Below are positions 6,066 through 9,864 of a DNA stretch of 9,864 nt, in pieces. Origin of the DNA: Nitriliruptorales bacterium (GTDB lineage Bacteria > Actinomycetota > Nitriliruptoria > Euzebyales > Egibacteraceae). Position 1 is the stretch's first letter; every line of letters starts with the position of its first letter. The DNA lies in assembly GCA_007119305.1 (NCBI GenBank), contig SKPY01000089.1, positions 1-9,864 on the forward strand, read 5' to 3'. Made by a program: the position numbers and the translations under genes. The notes beneath the pieces are model-generated. The model was not told where the DNA came from. It saw only the letters and a program-made list of their open reading frames with translations, and made no database searches.

Positions 6066-7997
6066 ATGATGAGCGAGATCCTGTGGGAGCCGTCCCGTGC
6101 GCAGATCGAAGCCACGCTGCTGCACCGGTTTCGCGCGACGGCACCGGGCTCCCCGGAGACCTACGCGGACCTGTGGCAGTGGTCGGTCGACGACCTGCCT
6201 GCGTTCTGGGACAAGGTGTGGCGCGACTGCGAGGTCGTCGCCAGCCGCGTGCCAGACGTCATCATGGGCGAGCCGCGCATGCCCGGCACCGAGTGGTTCA
6301 CCGGCGCGGAGCTGAACTTCGCGGAGAACCTGCTGCGCCGGCGTGGTGACGCGGTGGCCCTGGTGGGCGCGGGTGAGGGCCGCGACGACGAGACCGTGAC
6401 CGCAGACGAGCTGCGCCGCCGGGTCGCCAACGCCCAGCAGGGCCTGGCCGATCTCGGGGTCACGCAAGGCGACCGCGTGGCGGGGCTGATGCCCAACTGC
6501 GTGGAGACGGTGGTGCTCATGCTCGCGGCGACGTCGCTGGGCGCGGTCTGGTCGTCGTGCTCGCCCGACTTCGGCCCGCTGGGCATCGTCGACCGCTTCG
6601 GGCAGATCGCGCCCAAGGTGCTGTGCACCGTCGACGGCTACCGCTACAACGGTCAGACGCACCCGACCGCCGACAAGCTCACCCGCGTGCTCCGCGACAT
6701 CGAGGCCATCGAGCACGTGGTGCTCGTCGACTTCGCCGGGCAACGCGCCGAGCTGCCGCACGCAGCGGTCGTGCGCTACGACGTGCTCGTGTCCGGCGAG
6801 CAGACCGAGCCGCAGTTCGTGCAGCTGCCGCCCGACCATCCGCTTTTCATCATGTACTCCTCGGGCACGACGGGGGCACCGAAGAGCATCGTGCACGGCG
6901 CTGCGGGCACGCTGGTCAAGCACCTGGCCGAGCACCGGCTGCAGAGCGACGTGCAGGCCGGCGACGTCGTGTTCTGGTTCACGACCTGCGGTTGGATGAT
7001 GTGGAACTGGCTCGTGTCGGCGCTGGCGAGCGAGGCGACCGTCGTCTGCTACGACGGCGCTCCCAGCCAGCCCGACCTCGGTGTGCTGTGGCGCCTCGCC
7101 GAGCGCCACGGCATCACCCACTTCGGCACCAGCCCGAAGTTCCTGGCCGCGAACGCGAACGCGGGTGCGGTGCCGGCACAGAGCGCGGACCTCGCGCGCA
7201 TGCGGGCGCTGCTGTCGACCGGCTCGCCGCTCAACCCCGAGCAGTTCGACTGGTGCTACGCGCACGTGAAGGAGGACATGCTGCTCGCCAGCGTGTCCGG
7301 CGGCACCGACCTGATCGGCTGCTTCGCAGGCGGCGCACCCATCCTGCCGGTGCGCCGCGGCGAGCTCCAGGCGCGCACGCTCGGCATGGCGGTCGAGGCC
7401 TGGGACGAGCGCGGCAACCCGGTGCTCGGCCAGAAGGGCGAGCTCGTGTGCACCAAGCCCTTCCCCTCGCTGCCGCTCGGGTTCTGGAACGATCCCGACG
7501 GCAGCCGCTACCGCGACGCGTACTTCACCTACTTCCCCGGGGTGTGGACCCACGGCGACTACATCGAGATCCGCCCGCACGGTGGCGTGGTGATCTACGG
7601 GCGCAGCGACACGACCCTGAACCCCGGTGGGGTCCGCATCGGCACCGCGGAGATCTACCGGGCGGTCGAGCAGGTGCCCGAGGTGCTCGACTCGGTCGTC
7701 GTGGGACGCCCGGTCGATGGCGACCTCGAGGTCGTGCTGTGCGTCAGGCTCGCTGACGGCGTCGAGCTCGACGACGCGTTCGTGGAGCGCCTCAAGCGCG
7801 AGATCCGCGAGGCCACCACCCCCCGGCACGTCCCGCGCCACGTGTTCGCGGTCAGCGACGTGCCCTACACTTTGTCGGGCAAGAAGGTCGAGAAGGCCGT
7901 GCGCAAGGTGCTCGCGGGCGAGCCGGTCGACAACCGGGACGCGCTCGCCAACCCCGACGTGCTCGACGAGTACGCGGCGCTGTTCGAGGAGGCCTAG
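6066..7997 (+). CDS. aacS: Acetoacetyl-CoA synthetase (acetoacetate-CoA ligase)
   Basis: This 643-residue cytoplasmic enzyme of the ANL adenylating superfamily joins acetoacetate and CoA using ATP, through an acetoacetyl-AMP intermediate (EC 6.2.1.16). It feeds acetoacetate or ketone bodies into acetyl-CoA, PHB or isoprenoid metabolism. The acetyl-CoA-synthetase N-terminal region comes first (LWQWSVDDLPAFWDKVW, EWFTGAELNFAENLLRR). P-loop YSSGTTGAPKSIVHG is at 264-278, GWMMWN at 309-314, YGRSDTTLNPGGVRIG at 511-526, and the C-terminal lysine in YTLSGKKVEKAV near 606. AACS-specific blocks such as 'GMAVEAWDERGNPV' and 'GELVCTKPFPSLP' match the human enzyme along its length as I recall it, which separates it from acetyl-CoA synthetase. 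Length is normal (about 650). Homology begins at MSEILWEP, so ATG 6066 or 6069 is preferred; AAGGG at 6050-6054 is the best ribosome site. GTG 6015 in frame would add 17 Arg/Gly-rich residues. The PAP2 gene follows after three bases. Confidence 0.93.
   Translation: MMSEILWEPSRAQIEATLLHRFRATAPGSPETYADLWQWSVDDLPAFWDKVWRDCEVVASRVPDVIMGEPRMPGTEWFTGAELNFAENLLRRRGDAVALVGAGEGRDDETVTADELRRRVANAQQGLADLGVTQGDRVAGLMPNCVETVVLMLAATSLGAVWSSCSPDFGPLGIVDRFGQIAPKVLCTVDGYRYNGQTHPTADKLTRVLRDIEAIEHVVLVDFAGQRAELPHAAVVRYDVLVSGEQTEPQFVQLPPDHPLFIMYSSGTTGAPKSIVHGAAGTLVKHLAEHRLQSDVQAGDVVFWFTTCGWMMWNWLVSALASEATVVCYDGAPSQPDLGVLWRLAERHGITHFGTSPKFLAANANAGAVPAQSADLARMRALLSTGSPLNPEQFDWCYAHVKEDMLLASVSGGTDLIGCFAGGAPILPVRRGELQARTLGMAVEAWDERGNPVLGQKGELVCTKPFPSLPLGFWNDPDGSRYRDAYFTYFPGVWTHGDYIEIRPHGGVVIYGRSDTTLNPGGVRIGTAEIYRAVEQVPEVLDSVVVGRPVDGDLEVVLCVRLADGVELDDAFVERLKREIREATTPRHVPRHVFAVSDVPYTLSGKKVEKAVRKVLAGEPVDNRDALANPDVLDEYAALFEEA
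7986..7992 (+). promoter_or_regulatory. Ribosome binding site for the PAP2 gene, inside the end of the synthetase gene
   Basis: GAGGAGG ends eight bases before ATG 8001 and lies within the last codons of the upstream gene. It fixes the start and points to coupled translation. Confidence 0.8.
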
Positions 7998-8000
7998 CCG

Positions 8001-9014
8001 ATGGGTGAAGCGTCGGTCGACCTCATCATCTGGCTCCAGGCGAACGCCCCTTGGCTCGTGCCGGTCGCCGAGGTGTTCACGCTCCTCGGCGACGAGGACT
8101 TCTACGTGCTCGTGTTCCCGCTCCTGTACTGGTCGGTCAGCCCGCGCATCGGCGTGCGCATGGGCGCGATGCTGCTCATCTCGGCGGGCCTCAACAGCGC
8201 GCTGAAGCTCGCCTTCGCCACCCCGCGGCCCTTCTGGGTGAGCGACGAGGTCGAAGCGCACGTGATCGAGTACTCGTTCGGTGTGCCCTCCGGCCACGCG
8301 CAGAACAGCGTCGTGGTGTGGGGCGTGCTCGCGCACGGCGTCGCCCGATCGTGGGCGTGGATCGCCGCGTTCACCCTGATGGCTGCCGTCGGGCTGTCGC
8401 GCTGGGTCGTAGGGGTCCACGCCGTGGAGGACACCCTCGTCGGCTGGATGGTCGGCATCGCCTTGCTCATGGCCTACGTGCGTCTCGAACCGCAGGTGCG
8501 CAGCTGGATCGGCCGCCTGTCTACCGTCGGGCAGGTCGTGCTCGCGCTCGCCGCACCGGGCGTGCTCATCGCCTTCGCCCTCGTGGTCAGCACGCTGCGC
8601 GCCGGCTGGGAGCTGCCCGCCGAGTGGGCCGCCAACGCCGCGGCGGCCGATCCCGACCTCGTGCTCGACCCGATGACCGTGGAGGGGGTGTTCACGCCGG
8701 CTGGGGCGCTGTGCGGCCTCGGGCTCGGGCTCATCTGGCTTCACCGCACCGCCGGGGGCTTCGCACCCGCGTTCGAGCTGTGGCGCCGGCTCGTGTGCTA
8801 TCCGCTCGGGCTCGTAGGCGTCGTCGTCCTGTGGATGGGCCTCGGCGCGGTCTTCCCGGGCGGTGACGAGCCGCTTGCGCTGGCCTTGCGGTTCCTGCGC
8901 TACACGCTTGTCGGTGTCTGGATCGCCGCTGCCGCCCCGCTCCTCTTCCTGCGCATCCGCCTCGTCACCCCGGTGCACGCAGACGGCACGAGCGCCCGCG
9001 ACGCGCGTGCCTGA
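8001..9014 (+). CDS. PAP2-family membrane phosphatase
   Basis: This 337-residue multi-pass membrane protein carries all three parts of the lipid-phosphate phosphatase signature: K69-x6-R76-P77 (KLAFATPRP), P96-S97-G98-H99, and S133-R134-x5-H140-x3-D144 (SRWVVGVHAVED). His99 and His140 would be the acid/base and nucleophile. Hydrophobic segments lie at about 17-47, 53-72, 101-132, 145-160, 174-197, 233-247, 264-286 and 302-318. Likely substrates are lipid phosphates such as phosphatidate or undecaprenyl pyrophosphate at the outer face, but the sequence does not tell which. The part after residue 165, with extra membrane segments and 'VLWMGLGAVFP' / RFLRYTLVGVW, is shared with a long PAP2 subfamily. 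The ATG is three bases after the synthetase stop with a strong ribosome site, so the two genes are probably co-transcribed. The start MGEASVDLIIWLQANAP and the following 'FTLLGDEDFYVLVFPLLYW' fit the subfamily. Confidence 0.92.
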   Translation: MGEASVDLIIWLQANAPWLVPVAEVFTLLGDEDFYVLVFPLLYWSVSPRIGVRMGAMLLISAGLNSALKLAFATPRPFWVSDEVEAHVIEYSFGVPSGHAQNSVVVWGVLAHGVARSWAWIAAFTLMAAVGLSRWVVGVHAVEDTLVGWMVGIALLMAYVRLEPQVRSWIGRLSTVGQVVLALAAPGVLIAFALVVSTLRAGWELPAEWAANAAAADPDLVLDPMTVEGVFTPAGALCGLGLGLIWLHRTAGGFAPAFELWRRLVCYPLGLVGVVVLWMGLGAVFPGGDEPLALALRFLRYTLVGVWIAAAAPLLFLRIRLVTPVHADGTSARDARA

Positions 9015-9032
9015 GCCGACTGGCCCCGGTGC

Positions 9033-9056
9033 GCCGGCGTACGCCTGCGCGCCGGC
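9033..9056. terminator. Candidate bidirectional terminator between convergent genes
   Basis: A 7-bp GC stem (GCCGGCG 9033-9039, CGCCGGC 9050-9056) with a ten-base loop lies 18 bases after the PAP2 stop, in the 93-base gap between two convergent genes. Two weaker hairpins follow: TGCCC/GGGCA at 9063-9077 and ACCCC/GGGGT at 9082-9092. None has a T-tract, so the assignment rests on position. Confidence 0.35.
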
Positions 9057-9107
9057 CTGGTGTGCCCGCGCAGGGCATGCCACCCCAGGGGTCTGCGGTG
9101 CGCGGGC

Positions 9108-9864
9108 TCACCGATGGTCGAGCACCGCTGACGAGGGCAGGTGGTCGGAGGCCTGCGTGTCGATGACCCGGTAGTCGCGCGCGTCCAGGTCGTCGGCGAC
9201 GAGGATGTGGTCGATGAGCTCGAACGGCCCCCACGACGGCCATGTGCCCGGCGGCGGGTCCTCGGCGGAGGCATGCGCGAGCCAGGCCTCCAGCGGCGCG
9301 ATCTCCGCCGTGCCGGGTTCGGCGTTCAGGTCGCCCAGGACGACGACGGGACGGCCTTCGTGGGCGAGGTCGCGCGCGACCCGATCGACGACCTCGATCT
9401 GCTCGGCGCGCAGGTCGGCGTCCTCCGCGGTGTGCGTGAGATGCGTGTTCACCACTGCCAGCTCCTCACCCGCGCCGAGGTCCACCACCACCGCCTGGAC
9501 GCTGCGTGTCATCGGCGCCTCGCCCTGCGGCAGCACGACCTCCTCGACGAGCCGCAGCGGGTAGCGCGACAGGATCGCGTTGCCCCACACGGGATCAGCG
9601 GCGGGGGTGAACACGTAGGGAAGGCCTGTCTGCTCCGCGAGGCGCGGCAGCACGTCGGTGGCGCTGTTCACCAGCCAACCCCGTGACACCTCCTGCAGCC
9701 CGACGATGTCGGCGCCGTCGGCGGCGATGACCGCTGCCTGCCGGTCCACGGCGTGACGTCCGTGGATGTCGAAGCCCATCTGCAGGTTGTAGGTCATCAC
9801 CCGGACGGGCAGGCCGTCCCCGGACGCCCGGGCAGGCGGAACCGACACAGCCGCGAGCACGCCC
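9108..9864 (-). CDS. Endonuclease/exonuclease/phosphatase-superfamily protein (N-terminus beyond the window)
   Basis: On the minus strand, the frame ends with TGA at 9108-9110 and stays open to the right edge, so the GTG at 9860 is not necessarily the true start. Numbering from that GTG: the EEP (exonuclease III/DNase I-like) fold spans about 18-250. Metal and catalytic residues are Asn25 (VMTYNLQ), Glu57 (VGLQEVSRGW), His140 (NTHLTH), Asp177 and Asn179 (VVLGDLNAEPG), Asp217 (LIDHIL) and Asp239-His240 (ASDHLP). WGNAILSRYP and LPQGEAPMTRS are typical of the membrane-linked or secreted actinobacterial group, in which N-terminal hydrophobic segments precede this domain. The leading 'LAAVSVPPARASGDG' could be the end of such a segment or of a signal peptide. 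The substrate could be a nucleic acid, an inositol phosphate or a phospholipid; the sequence cannot decide. Its promoter lies outside the window. Confidence 0.9.
   Translation of the reverse strand, partial: GVLAAVSVPPARASGDGLPVRVMTYNLQMGFDIHGRHAVDRQAAVIAADGADIVGLQEVSRGWLVNSATDVLPRLAEQTGLPYVFTPAADPVWGNAILSRYPLRLVEEVVLPQGEAPMTRSVQAVVVDLGAGEELAVVNTHLTHTAEDADLRAEQIEVVDRVARDLAHEGRPVVVLGDLNAEPGTAEIAPLEAWLAHASAEDPPPGTWPSWGPFELIDHILVADDLDARDYRVIDTQASDHLPSSAVLDHR

Noticed and set aside
5979..9083. Minus-strand open frame of 1034 residues opposite the synthetase and PAP2 genes
   Set aside because: It is rich in His, Arg, Glu and Ala with no domain, is antisense to two clear enzymes with intact motifs, and reflects GC-biased third positions.

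Overview
The window comes from a high-GC bacterial chromosome, almost certainly an actinomycete-type (Actinomycetota) genome. Codons end mostly in G or C, GTG starts are used, and two promoters have a TAnnnT box exactly six bases ahead of a GTG, as in leaderless actinobacterial genes. Two proteins carry cell-wall-binding repeat 2 (CWB2) modules with the 'DFPDALA / LLGGTAA / RIAG-RFETA' signature. CWB2 outside Firmicutes, together with very acidic secreted proteins, suggests the Nitriliruptoria/Egibacter/Euzebya part of the phylum. That placement is inference and was not tested by a search.

Layout, left to right. (1) Positions 1-2076 hold the C-terminal part of a large secreted protein that runs in from upstream. 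It looks like the tail of a subtilisin-like (S8) protease, followed by a Big_2 immunoglobulin-like domain and three CWB2 repeats; a strong GC hairpin follows it. (2) Positions 2291-2692 encode a single-domain universal stress protein, closed by its own hairpin. (3) Positions 2693-2987 are a structured 295-base intergenic region with a perfect 16-bp dyad, a plausible promoter and a long stem-loop. It leads into 2988-4379, a secreted protein of three CWB2 repeats joined by an acidic proline-rich linker to an RlpA-type double-psi beta-barrel. (4) Positions 4455-5936 encode a pRiA4b ORF-3-like protein of unknown role, with a leaderless-type start. (5) Positions 6066-7997 encode acetoacetyl-CoA synthetase, followed three bases later by a membrane PAP2-family phosphatase (8001-9014); these look like a two-gene operon. 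(6) On the opposite strand, 9108-9864 is the C-terminal part of an endonuclease/exonuclease/phosphatase-superfamily protein, convergent with the PAP2 gene and running off the right edge.

How the genes fit together: the left 4.4 kb is about the envelope, with two exported wall-anchored proteins on either side of a stress protein. The right half is metabolic and membrane-linked, with ketone-body/acetoacetate activation, lipid-phosphate hydrolysis and a probable exported phosphodiesterase/phosphatase. I see no CRISPR array, transposase, phage gene, RNA gene or recognisable defence system. The most unusual items are the CWB2-RlpA fusion, which could be a Gram-positive solution for targeting an RlpA-type glycan-cleaving domain, and the structured leader in front of it.
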